Of a DNA stretch of 64,000 bases, positions 46,055 through 56,008 are shown piece after piece. The stretch spans positions 930,001 to 994,000 of the forward strand of contig CP081303.1 of the NCBI GenBank assembly GCA_019720755.1. Direction: 5' to 3'. The notes under the pieces were generated by a model. The model worked only from the letters and a program-made list of their open reading frames with translations. It had not been told where the DNA came from and searched no databases. The stretch comes from Prolixibacteraceae bacterium. GTDB lineage: Bacteria; Bacteroidota; Bacteroidia; Bacteroidales; Prolixibacteraceae. Within the stretch, counting starts at the first letter, position 1. The number at the start of each line of letters is the position of its first letter. Position numbers and translations under genes: made by a program.

Positions 46055-47215
46055 TTAATTTGAAATAGTAACTCTAGGGTTTAGGTGTTGCTGTAAGGAC
46101 TGAATGATCTGCTCTGTAGATAGATGTTGCTTTAGGATCTCTCTATTTTTCTCTTTTTGTGCTTTTGTTAGAGGGGTGGTTAGACTACTCTCTTTTTTTA
46201 ATTCTTTCATTTCAAATAGTGTAATACCAATTCTCTTAAAAAAATGATAGATATTGTTTCTAGTATCTAAAAAAAGTTTGGCTCCCAACCATAAAGAAAT
46301 AATGATATTTCCCATGGCTTGTTGTCTATAGTGGTTCATGATCACATAACCACATTGCTGTACTATTTGGTTATACTCGGCTAGAGGCATAAAATTAAGC
46401 AAGGGTGTGAATTTATCTCCAAAAATAGTTGATCCTTCTTTATGGATCTGTGATGCATAGTGGTCATCTCCATAACTTAGAGGGACAATAATTTGTTGGT
46501 CTGCTGAAAGGAAAATGTTTCGAAGCATATCAAATACTTCTAGGTGGTTATTGCTATGAAAGGCAGAGTTCCCCACAAGTATATTTTCTCCTTGAATCGA
46601 TTCATTACATATTTTTTCTAGAATGAACTCAATAGGATAGTAACTAAAGTTCATCCATCTAGATGTTTCTCCAATGATGTGGTGGTTGCATAGCATTTCG
46701 TGCTCTTCTCTAATCTGAGTTGCAAAAAAATCAATATGTTTTGCTGCCAACCTCACGGCATTGTCTGATGAGGGGAGTTTATATTTCAAGCGATAGTATA
46801 AGTTTCGAATATGTTGATGTATTTTATCCTGGATGGTCGTTTTACATAGAAGTTGTGTTTTTTGTCCATATTTTTCTAACAATCCCATCTCCTGATTTCG
46901 GTATACTTCGAATCCAAAATATGCCCATACAAAACATGTATTGGGTGAGGCCAGTACAATTTGAGCAAACTGAAATGGGAGACTATGAAGTATGACGCAA
47001 TCATATTTAGGGAGAAGGGGGAGTATTTCTTTTAGTAAATATCTGAGTGAAACAATACGGGTGTTTTTTGTAAGAGTCACATGTTTGAGCGATTGGTTGG
47101 GGTTCTTTACTGTTATAATGAGATCATTCTCCTCAGGAAAAGCCTGTTCGAAAAGCCAATTAGAGGCATCGATAAACTTTTCGTCCATAGCTAGATGTAA
47201 AATCTTGTTATTCAT
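46055..47215 (-). CDS. wecF: TDP-Fuc4NAc:lipid II Fuc4NAc transferase-like glycosyltransferase
   Basis: 386 residues of glycosyltransferase family 56 type. Characteristic segments are ILHLAMDEKFIDASNWLFEQ at the start, ENILVGNSAFHSNNHLEVFD, QQIIVPLSYGDDHYASQIHK and MNHYRQQAMGNIIISLWLGA. The enzyme would transfer 4-acetamido-4,6-dideoxygalactose to a lipid-linked sugar at the inner membrane. Its start overlaps the end of the wecE-like gene by eight bases, which matches the pathway order. Other enterobacterial-common-antigen-type genes are not in this window, so it likely serves a different surface glycan. Confidence 0.87.
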   Translation of the reverse strand: MNNKILHLAMDEKFIDASNWLFEQAFPEENDLIITVKNPNQSLKHVTLTKNTRIVSLRYLLKEILPLLPKYDCVILHSLPFQFAQIVLASPNTCFVWAYFGFEVYRNQEMGLLEKYGQKTQLLCKTTIQDKIHQHIRNLYYRLKYKLPSSDNAVRLAAKHIDFFATQIREEHEMLCNHHIIGETSRWMNFSYYPIEFILEKICNESIQGENILVGNSAFHSNNHLEVFDMLRNIFLSADQQIIVPLSYGDDHYASQIHKEGSTIFGDKFTPLLNFMPLAEYNQIVQQCGYVIMNHYRQQAMGNIIISLWLGAKLFLDTRNNIYHFFKRIGITLFEMKELKKESSLTTPLTKAQKEKNREILKQHLSTEQIIQSLQQHLNPRVTISN

Positions 47216-48347
47216 AAAAATCTAATATCGTTTCTGCAACACGTACAACTTCTTGGTCCTTCAATTCATAATAAAGAGGTAGTCGTAGAAGGGTGTCAGC
47301 ATATTTCGAACATTCATAAAAACTCTCTGTTTGCGGAGTCTGAGATCTCTTGATAAATGGGCTATTGTGTAGACCTAGATAATGAAATACTGCCTGGATA
47401 TTCGCTTCTTTTAGATGTGAAATAAGGGCTGTCCTCTCTTCTAAATCACGGCATAAGATGTAAAAAATATGACCATTATTTGTTGCATCTTTTGCAATAT
47501 GCAATGTCTTTATCTTCTTCTTTAATACGAGAGGATTTAGTAGGTGTTCATATTTTTCTGAAATGTGTATTCTTTGCTTTTGAATGGTGTCAATCGACTC
47601 TAATTGTGCTTTGAGAAATGCCGCTTGCATATCCGAAGGTAAAAAAGAGGATCCTGTGTCGACCCAATTGTATTTGTCTATCTCTCCTCGAAAAAACTTG
47701 GCTCTATTGGTTCCTTTTTCCCATATTATTTCTGCTCTCTCGGCAAGCAAAGGTTCATTGATTGCAAGAAAACCACCTTCTCCACATTGGATATTTTTTG
47801 TCTCGTGAAAAGAGAAGGTAGAAAGATGTCCAATAGTTCCTAAAGCTTTTCCTTGATAATATGAATCGATGGCTTGAGCTGCATCCTCAATAACGAAAAG
47901 GTTGTGTTTTTGTGCAATCTCCATTATCCTCTTCATTTGGCATGCTACTCCTGCATAATGCACGACAACCAATGCTTTGGTTTTGTGGGTGATTTGCGAC
48001 TCTATAAGGAGAGGATCTATGTTTGGAGTTGTTTCCTCACTATCCACAAAACGTATATTGGCTCCTTGTCTAACAAAAGCCAAAGCGGTCGAGACAAATG
48101 TAAACGAGGGGACAATGACTTCGTCTCCTGGTTTTATATTTAGTAGAAGAGCACTCATTTCGAGTGCGGCAGTACAGCTATTGGTGAGAAGTACTTTATT
48201 GCATTTTAAGCGAGATTCTAAAAATTGTTGACACCATTGGGTAAATATTCCATTGCCGCTTAAATGTCCTTCCTCTACAGCCTCCTTTATATATTGGACC
48301 TCTTGTCCAGTCATATATGGTTTATTGAATGGTATAAAATGTTCCAC
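47208..48347 (-). CDS. wecE: dTDP-4-amino-4,6-dideoxygalactose transaminase
   Basis: 379 residues of the DegT/DnrJ/EryC1 aminotransferase family, WecE/RffA subgroup. The start IPFNKPYMTGQEVQYIKEAV, the EVIVPSFTFVSTALAFVRQG block, FVIEDAAQAIDSYYQGKALG, and the PLP lysine Lys184 in FSFHETKNIQCGEGG are all characteristic. It converts dTDP-4-keto-6-deoxyglucose to dTDP-4-amino-4,6-dideoxygalactose. It lies 12 bases after the WbqC-like gene and overlaps wecF, forming one operon for a Fuc4NAc-type surface sugar. Confidence 0.93.
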   Translation of the reverse strand: MEHFIPFNKPYMTGQEVQYIKEAVEEGHLSGNGIFTQWCQQFLESRLKCNKVLLTNSCTAALEMSALLLNIKPGDEVIVPSFTFVSTALAFVRQGANIRFVDSEETTPNIDPLLIESQITHKTKALVVVHYAGVACQMKRIMEIAQKHNLFVIEDAAQAIDSYYQGKALGTIGHLSTFSFHETKNIQCGEGGFLAINEPLLAERAEIIWEKGTNRAKFFRGEIDKYNWVDTGSSFLPSDMQAAFLKAQLESIDTIQKQRIHISEKYEHLLNPLVLKKKIKTLHIAKDATNNGHIFYILCRDLEERTALISHLKEANIQAVFHYLGLHNSPFIKRSQTPQTESFYECSKYADTLLRLPLYYELKDQEVVRVAETILDFYE

Positions 48348-48359
48348 GATAGCGTTGTG

Positions 48360-49076
48360 TTATATAGTTATACTAGAGAGATGTGATTTTTTTGAGAGGT
48401 GCTGAATAGCCTCTTTAGTTCCTACATTGAAAAGAAGGTCTAAGATGGATACATGATGGAAAAATTCTGGATAGCATTGTGGATAGGTGGGGTAGTGATC
48501 ATATGTCATCCACGATACCTCTATTCGGTTCTTGTTAAAAAGCATTTCATCGAGATAACATTTTGCAGCAGGTCCTGATATATATATATGTGCATTGGCA
48601 CCTTGACATATCTCAAGAAGTTTCTGGCTCTTGTGCCCTTTAGATGGATAATCTCTACTATTGGTAATTGGTGTGTTTATATCCATCATACTGCATAAGT
48701 GAGTGATGAAATGATGATTGATTTCTGAAATATATTGCGATGTACAGGTACGATATAGTGCCTCTATTTGTGGATATATCTCGTTATAGAAAGGTGCTTT
48801 AGTATAATGTGTTCTTAATGAAGAGAGATGTTTTTCTCTCCATTTACAGTTACTCACTGTGGTTTGGTCGATAGATTGATTGTATTTACTCTTGGTATTG
48901 CATGGAATTGTCAACCACTCTAGCCCTTTGTCTGTTTTTATCTGGTTTCTATTTCTCCAATCTCTTTTCGTAAATTGAACTTCATCAAAAAGAATGAATT
49001 CATCTACTAGATTTATCATGTCGAAATATCCTTTCCATGGGATATAGTTGGATTGTAATATGGCAATTTTTTTCAT
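48360..49076 (-). CDS. WbqC family protein
   Basis: 238 residues with the WbqC-like family pattern: KKIAILQSNYIPWKGYFDMI at the start, then DEFILFDEVQFTKRDWRNRN and the KHLSSLRTHYTKAPFYNEIY block. The family occurs in O-antigen and capsule clusters; its activity is still uncertain (a role in attaching or transferring amino-sugar groups has been proposed). It is the first gene of the three-gene glycan operon. Confidence 0.92.
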   Translation of the reverse strand: MKKIAILQSNYIPWKGYFDMINLVDEFILFDEVQFTKRDWRNRNQIKTDKGLEWLTIPCNTKSKYNQSIDQTTVSNCKWREKHLSSLRTHYTKAPFYNEIYPQIEALYRTCTSQYISEINHHFITHLCSMMDINTPITNSRDYPSKGHKSQKLLEICQGANAHIYISGPAAKCYLDEMLFNKNRIEVSWMTYDHYPTYPQCYPEFFHHVSILDLLFNVGTKEAIQHLSKKSHLSSITI

Positions 49077-49437
49077 TTACATTCAATGCATTAGATCATA
49101 TCCATATCTAGAAGCAGGGGTTACTTATCCTTTTTCTTGTATGGTATATAAGAAGTAACCAGCCTTTGTAGGGACTATGTTTCGTTTTAGTTAAAACGAA
49201 AGAATATATTTTAAAGTATAGTCTCTGTTTATTTTATGATGATATTTCTATAGCAAAAGTAAACACTTAGGAGTGTCATGGATATATTATCTATTGTTCG
49301 GCTTCATTTATGGTGCAATGAATCAATTCGAAATAGATGAGACGTGGAGTATAAAACCCATAACCAAACGAGACCTTACTTCTTATGAGTCGTTTTGTTA
49401 TGGTTTTTTTTATCGAAACGATATGTTCCTTACTTGA
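49077..49437. other. Intergenic spacer upstream of the glycan operon
   Basis: A 361-base AT-rich stretch. It should contain the promoter of the minus-strand WbqC-wecE-wecF operon. No gene or repeat is visible. It directly adjoins the 3' end of a decayed gene. Confidence 0.4.
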
Positions 49438-50925
49438 TTATTTCAATTTAAGATATTTGAAAATATTACGGCTTTTGATATTACTTGTAACCCCTTTCCC
49501 AATTAGTATATATTCACCATTGGTCTCTAGGTTGACTACCCTTGCAAAGCAGGAGAAGATCTCTCCTTTGAGGATACATAAAGTTGTACTCCGTCTTCGT
49601 ATTGGCAATGGAGTGGAAAAGCCAAGGTTTTGATACGGCAAAATCAGTGAATACTTCAGAAACTTTTGCTTCAGACATATTAGGTAGTTTATTGTCGGCA
49701 AAAGAGATTCCTTGTCCTGTGGTAGAGAAACCAAACATCCCATTTTGTAGGTCTCAGCTATTAAAATAAGGTCCTTCTCCCTAATAAACAGTACCATGTC
49801 TTAATGGCTTTTTAATAGATTTCTTTGTATTTATGTCGTATGGACTCCATTTTCCTTCTTTATGTTCATACCATTCTACGACTCCAGCTTCGCTTCCCAT
49901 TTTTAGCTTATAAAACTGAGGATGCTTTCTATCCTTGTTTTTCATCGTGATATCATAGAATCTAATTGCACCTCCATTCGCTGTAAAGCGATCTGAAAAA
50001 TCTTTCATCAGTGCTCCGTTTGAAAGTCTTACTGGAAGTTTGTTCCCCTAGAAAATAATTGCAGTATACTTGTTTGTGTCTAACATTCCCATATAAGTTT
50101 GGTCAAAAGAGAGACTTCTTCAGCATTACTTCCTTTGGATGCATCTTCTGTTGTCTTCAATGAGTTTGCCTAGGCTTTGTTGTATGGATTCAGGTTATAG
50201 TCAATGCATTTGTAAGTAGCTTGGATACGATTGGTGTATAATGCATCTGAACCAAAGCCAGAACCTAGATCTCGAGACCATATGTCGCGCCATCGAAATA
50301 GATCGCATACAATCAAACGTTGGTTGTATGCCAAATCCAAAAGATATTGATTAAAAGCAACTGCTTTGTCTAACATTTTATCAGGAGATGGAAGTATCAT
50401 TTGGTCTTTTATATATGGAGTTGCCGCGTACTTAAAAGCTGCTCCCATGATAGGTCCAATGAATTTCCAGAACTAGAGTATTTAATGATTTTATCGTCTT
50501 GGGAAGAGATGATTTTTTTATGGAACACTTTGGTCGTTTTAAGTACTATTTCTTGGTGAATATTTCCAACCTTTACAAAAATAGCCAAAGGGTGGTTCTT
50601 TGTCGTAGCATACATCATTTGGTAGCTTGTTCCTTTAAAATGGTAGTCATAGAGGACACAAGCTGGATAGAATTGAGAACTTCCTTTTTTAGCTTTCAGT
50701 TCAATCAGTTTATTTTTTGTTTTAGATATAATATACCATTGTTATCTCGATCATCTTTATTGACAAATGCATTTGCTTAAGTAATGAATAGCTCATTTCC
50801 CGTTCCAATAATAGCTTCAGGCATTTTGTCTTGATATGTTATCTTAACATGGTCAAGATCGGAAGCGAAAGAGATAGTATAGAATAGTAGTGTGGCTAAT
50901 GTTAATAGATTGTTTTTTAGTTTCA
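49438..50925 (-). pseudogene. Decayed gene for a secreted protein, possibly a six-hairpin glycosidase
   Basis: A minus-strand gene of about 500 codons that can be followed only by changing frames. It starts at 50925 with a signal peptide (MKLKNNLLTLATLLFYTISF) and meets a stop after GNELFIT. Later fragments include SYQMMYATTKNHPLAIFVKV, LIVCDLFRWRDIWSRDLGSG (50170-50448), LKTTEDASKGSNAEEVSLLT, FTANGGAIRFYDITMKNKDR (49781-50008), and SEVFTDFAVSKPWLFHSIAN. The WRDIWSRDLGSG and SKGSNAEE segments recall (alpha/alpha)6 glycosidases of debranching-enzyme type, but this is weak. At least four frameshifts or stops are present. Confidence 0.65.
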
Positions 50926-51183
50926 TAGAATAGGACTAGTTATTGTTGTAAATGATAATAATCTCTAATGTAATAACAATTCATGAGTTCGAATACTATG
51001 AATATTTATTTATCAATAAAGTAGCTGAAATGTAGTGATTGGAATGTGATTAAAACAATAAAAGTTTGAAGTTTGTATTTTGACTTCGGTGTGGATTGTT
51101 TAAATGTTTTTACCTTTGATGCAGAAGAGTTCACGGGGATGGTGGCCTTCATTGTTTTTTATTCATAAATTGTGCTTTATTTT

Positions 51184-52512
51184 ATGCAAGATCTAACGAA
51201 AGGGAATGAGTCGAGATTGCTACTTACATTTGTTTGGCCTCTTATTCTTGCTAATATTTTCCAGAACCTGTATAATGTGGTGGATAGTGCCATTGTTGGT
51301 AATTTTATTGGTAAACAGGCATTGGCTTCGGTGGGTGCCTCTTTCCCCATCATATATACACTGATCTCTTTAATCATTGGAGTGGGGTCTGGAGCTTCTA
51401 TCGTAGTAAGTCAATATTTTGGTGCGAAGGATAATGAAAAGGTAAAGCGTACAATTGATACGGTATTTATTTTTTTCTTGGGTGCTTCATTCTTGATTAC
51501 CCTTATTGGTATTCCATTGGCTCCATCTATTTTTCGATTAATGGATCTGCCAGCAGAACTTCAGGACAGTGCCGTGGATTATATCCAGATATATCTTTCA
51601 GGAATATTTGTTTTCTTCTCTTTTAGTGGAATATCTTCTATTTTGCGGGGACTAGGGGACTCGAAAACACCTCTTAAGTATATGGTTTTCTCTACCATTT
51701 TAAATGTGGTTCTAGATATACTCTTTATTGTCGTTTTTGGATGGGGAATTAAGGGAGTTGCTTTTGCTACAATTCTTTCTCAAGCATTTGCTCTTATTGG
51801 AGCCATTGTGCATTTGAATAGAACCCATGATATCATCCGTCTTACCTTTCGACGTTATCATTTCGATGTTACGATTTTCAAAGAGGCTGTTCGTATAGGG
51901 CTTCCTACTGGACTTCAACAAGCTTTTGTCGCTATTGGAATGATGATTATGATGCGTCTAGTGAATGGTTTTGGAACCAATACCGTTGCTGCTTATGCTG
52001 CAGCCATGCGAATCGATGCTTTTGTCAAAATGCCTGCACTTACTTTTGCTTCGGGATTGTCCTCTTTTGTAGGACAGAACTTAGGTGCGAAGCTAGAGGG
52101 TAGGGCTCGTAAAGGATTGAAAAGTACTGTTTTTGTTTCCGGTGCTTATTGTTTGATAGTGGCTATTCTGATATATCTTTTCGGGGAGAATGTGATGTCG
52201 TGGTTTACTAAAGATCCAGAAGTGATCTCTATAGGGTATAACTATTTGTGGATCTGTAGTCTAATGTATTGGGCATTCTCACTGATGTTCTCTTTTATAG
52301 GATTTCTGAGAGGTGCGGGAGCTACATTGGTACCTATGTATATCACTTTGATTAACTTGTGGATTATCCGTATCCCGTTAGCAATATTCCTATCTAAGAG
52401 TTATGGAATAATGGGGCTATGGTCTAGTTTTCCTATATCTTGGGTATTGGGAGCCCTTGGAGCAGGAGGCTACTTCTTTAGTAATCGATGGAGAGGAAAG
52501 ATTGCAAAGTAA
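51184..52512 (+). CDS. MATE family efflux transporter
   Basis: About 442 residues with 12 predicted membrane helices. The opening LTKGNESRLLLTFVWPLILA with NLYNVVDSAIVGNFIGKQAL and the IGVGSGASIVVSQYFGAKDN block are typical of the NorM/DinF-like MATE group. A second copy of the motif (ALTFASGLSSFVGQNLGAKL) marks the internal repeat of the fold. The ATG at 51184 is preferred over an in-frame start four codons upstream. It likely exports cationic drugs or metabolites with Na+ or H+. Confidence 0.94.
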   Translation: MQDLTKGNESRLLLTFVWPLILANIFQNLYNVVDSAIVGNFIGKQALASVGASFPIIYTLISLIIGVGSGASIVVSQYFGAKDNEKVKRTIDTVFIFFLGASFLITLIGIPLAPSIFRLMDLPAELQDSAVDYIQIYLSGIFVFFSFSGISSILRGLGDSKTPLKYMVFSTILNVVLDILFIVVFGWGIKGVAFATILSQAFALIGAIVHLNRTHDIIRLTFRRYHFDVTIFKEAVRIGLPTGLQQAFVAIGMMIMMRLVNGFGTNTVAAYAAAMRIDAFVKMPALTFASGLSSFVGQNLGAKLEGRARKGLKSTVFVSGAYCLIVAILIYLFGENVMSWFTKDPEVISIGYNYLWICSLMYWAFSLMFSFIGFLRGAGATLVPMYITLINLWIIRIPLAIFLSKSYGIMGLWSSFPISWVLGALGAGGYFFSNRWRGKIAK

Positions 52513-52520
52513 ACTTTATA

Positions 52521-52566
52521 GAAAAGGAAAGAGGTGTCATCAAGAATGCACCTCTTTTCTTTTTTA
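52521..52566. terminator. Bidirectional terminator between MATE and Smr genes
   Basis: Arms AAAGAGGTG (52528-52536) and CACCTCTTT (52549-52557), with A-rich sequence before and T-rich sequence after, between two convergent genes. Confidence 0.85.
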
Positions 52567-53646
52567 TTTTCTTAGAATGATCAGAGAAGCTCCATAACCA
52601 TATTTTTGAAATGAAGCATCTTGAATCTTATACTTTATATAGCGTTTACGATGTTCTTTATATAGTTGTGTTTTAAGCGTCCCATTTCCTTTTCCATGAA
52701 TGAAGATGATACGTTTTATTTTATCTTTAATCGCGGACTCCATCTCTTTGTTAAATGCCTCTATCTGATGTCGTAACATTTCACTCTTTGATAAGCCATT
52801 GGTATTATCTAATAGAGCATCGATATGTAGATCAACCTCTTTAAGGTCTAGATTCTGAGAGACGATAGCTCCCATCATATGTTTCGGACGTTTTAAATCT
52901 CCTTGTTCTCTGATGGCCTTCTTAACCTCTTTAATAGAGATGTTTTCAAGCGCTTCCTCCACTTCATTGGTAGGTGCTTCATTTAATCGAATAAGATGCG
53001 CATCTTTGGTGAAAAATTCATTGGAAACAAATGCCCCTTTCTTATGAAGCTTCACAGGATCTATAGCTATCTCTCGATGAAGGAAAGGAGGAAGCTCCTG
53101 ATTTCTTTTTCTAAAAGGGATGACTTGAAAAGCGAAAGTTGGTTTCTTTTCAAAGTCTCTCTCTTTCATCTCCATTAAATTAAATCGCATGTTCGGCTCT
53201 AATGTACCAGTCTCAATCGTCTCATAATAACTTCCATCTTGTTTGGAGAAATGGAAAAGAAGGGTATGGTTTGAGTCGTTTACAAGAAAGAGTTGTAACC
53301 CTTTATGTATGGGTGATTCTGGGGCGTTGGGAATTAGAGCCATGTAGTATTCCGGATCCAGATTGTCTTCTTGTACATTGATTTCTACAAACCCTTTTAG
53401 ATCAGGAAGTTCTTCTTGATACCTCCAGTCTTCTTCCTCCTCTATTGCTACATTCTCGTCTTCCTCCTCTTCACTTAAGTCAGCCTCTTGCATAGCATTC
53501 GAAACCACTAGCTCGTTTACCATCACTGGTATTTCGAAACCATCTTCATTCTCTACGTTGACCATTTTACTGCTTTCGATAGAGACTACAGTACCTCCAC
53601 CTATGTCGTTGAGGAATTTCACTTTGTCACCAATGCGTATTTTCAT
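52564..53646 (-). CDS. DUF2027 and Smr domain protein
   Basis: 360 residues. The N-terminal 60 residues (KIRIGDKVKFLNDIGGGTVV) resemble a KOW/MutS2-like fold, followed by a run of Asp/Glu and a DUF2027 middle domain to about residue 230. The C-terminal Smr domain has VDLHIDALLDNTNGLSKSEM and the IIFIHGKGNGTLKTQL motif (HGKG). Smr domains are nicking nucleases or RNA-binding modules; this Bacteroidota architecture is common but its function is unproven. Confidence 0.93.
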   Translation of the reverse strand: MKIRIGDKVKFLNDIGGGTVVSIESSKMVNVENEDGFEIPVMVNELVVSNAMQEADLSEEEEDENVAIEEEEDWRYQEELPDLKGFVEINVQEDNLDPEYYMALIPNAPESPIHKGLQLFLVNDSNHTLLFHFSKQDGSYYETIETGTLEPNMRFNLMEMKERDFEKKPTFAFQVIPFRKRNQELPPFLHREIAIDPVKLHKKGAFVSNEFFTKDAHLIRLNEAPTNEVEEALENISIKEVKKAIREQGDLKRPKHMMGAIVSQNLDLKEVDLHIDALLDNTNGLSKSEMLRHQIEAFNKEMESAIKDKIKRIIFIHGKGNGTLKTQLYKEHRKRYIKYKIQDASFQKYGYGASLIILRK

Positions 53647-53838
53647 GATATATGATTGTTTTGTTTTATCCTAAGTTTTAAGAATATAAATCGATCTCTT
53701 CATAAGATATGGATTATTATACAAAGATGATAAATTGAGGGCTAATATTTTAATTGTTGTCTTTTTATTTTAAGCTACTCACTTTTATTTGTAAATTGAT
53801 CTTGTCACCTTTTGAACTATCATAACGAATAAAATTAT

Positions 53839-55077
53839 ATGGCTTTAAACTATATTTGGGTTGCTTTTTTCCTCCTTGCATTCTTATGGGGATGTATTCG
53901 CGTTCTCTTTTTTGGAGAGTTGATGGTGTTCAATGATATGATGGATGCCATGTTTCAAATGGCAAAAGTAGGGTTTGAAGTTTCCTTGGGACTTACAGGG
54001 ATCTTAACACTTTGGCTTGGAATCTTGAAAATCGGTGAAAAGAGTGGTGTGGTGGATAAACTATCTCGTTTAATCTCGCCAATATTCTCTCGTCTCTTTC
54101 CTGAATTAGGTAAAAATCATCCCGTTTACGGAACAATAATGATGAATATATCCGCGAACCTATTGGGGTTAGATAATGCTGCAACTCCATTGGGATTGAA
54201 AGCAATGAAACAGATGCAAGAGTCAAATCCTGTGGAAGATACAGCTTCGAATAGTCAGATTATGTTCCTCGTGTTAAACACTTCTGGATTGACTTTGCTG
54301 CCAATATCTATATTAGTCTATCGAACCCAAGCTGGTGCTGCCTTTCCAGCAGATATTTTTATTCCCATATTGATCGCAACTTATTGTTCTACTTTGGCTG
54401 GAATCATTGCTGTCGGAATAAAACAGAGAATACGTTTTCAAGATCCAGTTTTGTTATCGACCATTCTTGGAAGTATGATGCTTGTTGGTGGAATATTATT
54501 AGGATTCCGTTCTACTTCTCCTGATATGATGGCCCGTTACTCCTCTTTGGTAGCCAATGTATTGCTGTTTCTAATTATAATTGTCTTCTTAATACAAGGA
54601 TTACGAAGTAAGATAGCGGTGTATGATACTTTTATTGTTGGAGCCAAAGAGGGCTTTAAAACAGCAGTACAGATTATACCGTATCTAATTGCTATTCTTG
54701 TAGCTGTGGGAGTATTTCGTGCTTCAGGAATTCTAGATATAATTCTACTTGCCATAAAAAAGATGGTCATTTGGGTTGGAGCTGATGCCCATTTTGTGGA
54801 TGCTTTACCTACTGCGATGATGAAGCCACTTTCTGGCAGCGGGGCTAGAGGCATGATGGTGGAATGTATGAATCATTATGGAGCCGACTCTTTTGCTGGA
54901 AGACTATCTTCCATTTTTCAAGGGTCTACTGATACCACTTTCTATATTCTTGCGGTCTATTTCGGTTCTGTTGGAATCAAAAAAAGTCGCTATGCCCTAC
55001 CTTATGGTTTGTTGTGTGACTTGGTAGGAATCATTGCAGCTATCATAATGGCTTATATTTTCTTCCCTGTATCATGA
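53839..55077 (+). CDS. Fused SpmA-SpmB-like membrane protein (nucleoside recognition/Gate domains)
   Basis: 412 residues with many hydrophobic helices. The first half resembles SpmA (LGLTGILTLWLGILKIGEKS, then MNISANLLGLDNAATPLGLK), and the second half resembles SpmB (FIVGAKEGFKTAVQIIPYLI, then SSIFQGSTDTTFYILAVYFG). In Bacillus these are two separate spore maturation proteins; Bacteroidota carry this fusion without making spores, and a transport role for a small solute is suspected. Length equals the sum of the two Bacillus proteins. Confidence 0.9.
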   Translation: MALNYIWVAFFLLAFLWGCIRVLFFGELMVFNDMMDAMFQMAKVGFEVSLGLTGILTLWLGILKIGEKSGVVDKLSRLISPIFSRLFPELGKNHPVYGTIMMNISANLLGLDNAATPLGLKAMKQMQESNPVEDTASNSQIMFLVLNTSGLTLLPISILVYRTQAGAAFPADIFIPILIATYCSTLAGIIAVGIKQRIRFQDPVLLSTILGSMMLVGGILLGFRSTSPDMMARYSSLVANVLLFLIIIVFLIQGLRSKIAVYDTFIVGAKEGFKTAVQIIPYLIAILVAVGVFRASGILDIILLAIKKMVIWVGADAHFVDALPTAMMKPLSGSGARGMMVECMNHYGADSFAGRLSSIFQGSTDTTFYILAVYFGSVGIKKSRYALPYGLLCDLVGIIAAIIMAYIFFPVS

Positions 55078-55195
55078 ATTTGTTAAGTTAAATAGCATTA
55101 AAGGTTATTTATCTCTTATTTGTATCTATTTATGTCGTTTAACATATATAAATATGATATTTTCGTGGGGAATATAAATACAAACAATTTAAATT

Positions 55196-55885
55196 ATGAT
55201 CAGACTTTTACCCAAAACAATTTTTGTTTTGTTCATCTTATTAAGTGGTGTTTCTTTTGGACAGAAGCCTACTAAAACGTTGGTTTATGTAATGGACCCT
55301 GTATGTGTATGGTGTTATGGAAATATCAAAACTATCAATCAGATCCAAAAAAAAGTTGAAGGGAAGATTCCAATGGTTGCCTATTGTGGTGGCATGTGGT
55401 TAGATGATGAAGTCCCTAATGGAGGAGTTGAATTTTATAAGTTATTAAAGAAGCACAATCCTGGAGTAGTCATTAAAACTAAAGAGAGATTTTCCCCTGA
55501 ATATTATCGTAGTTTAATGGATTCAACGTATCGTTTCTCGAGTTATGAACCATCTAAAGCTCTATGGATTATAAAAAATATTCACCCAAATAAATTTTGG
55601 GATTTTAAAGAGAATGTACAACGTGGAATCTTTGAAAAGGCGATGCGCACTGATTCTTTTGATGGCTACCTTCAAATAATAGATGAGATGGGATTAGACC
55701 ACAATGCCTTCTCCGAGATGTGGAACTCTAAAGATGTCGATGCTCAAGTTCGTTCAGAGTTTAAGATAAGTGCTAGTTATTCCAGTTCTTATCCTACTTT
55801 GATCTTGGTTGAAGGAGATAAAAGAGAGATTATAGGAAAAGGCTATTTCTATGCAGATAAAGTGCTTGAAAAATTAGGTCTATAA
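55196..55885 (+). CDS. Exported DsbA/FrnE-like thioredoxin-fold protein
   Basis: 229 residues with a signal peptide (TIFVLFILLSGVSFGQ). The active site is CVWC (Cys37, Cys40) in YVMDPVCVWCYGNIKTINQI, as in the DsbA/2-hydroxychromene isomerase-like group of FrnE-type proteins. A helical insert follows and the cis-Pro loop is SYPTLILVEG. It likely oxidises or isomerises disulfides of exported proteins. Monocistronic with a terminator. Confidence 0.88.
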   Translation: MIRLLPKTIFVLFILLSGVSFGQKPTKTLVYVMDPVCVWCYGNIKTINQIQKKVEGKIPMVAYCGGMWLDDEVPNGGVEFYKLLKKHNPGVVIKTKERFSPEYYRSLMDSTYRFSSYEPSKALWIIKNIHPNKFWDFKENVQRGIFEKAMRTDSFDGYLQIIDEMGLDHNAFSEMWNSKDVDAQVRSEFKISASYSSSYPTLILVEGDKREIIGKGYFYADKVLEKLGL

Positions 55886-55902
55886 ATTGATATTCACAAT
55901 AG

Positions 55903-55940
55903 AAAGAGATATGTAAAGATGCTACGTATCTCTTTTTTGT
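55903..55940 (+). terminator. Terminator after the DsbA-like gene
   Basis: Arms AAAGAGATA (55903-55911) and TATCTCTTT (55927-55935), then further T residues, 17 bases after the stop codon. Confidence 0.8.
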
Positions 55941-56008
55941 GATTTTAATTAATAAAACTGCTTATAGACGTTATCTTTGTATTACTTTTGCTGATCCAAT
56001 AGAAGCTT

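Noticed and set aside
49385-49769. Plus-strand short frames at 49385-49633 and 49584-49769
   Set aside because: They are antisense shadows of the decayed minus-strand gene and lack starts with ribosome sites.
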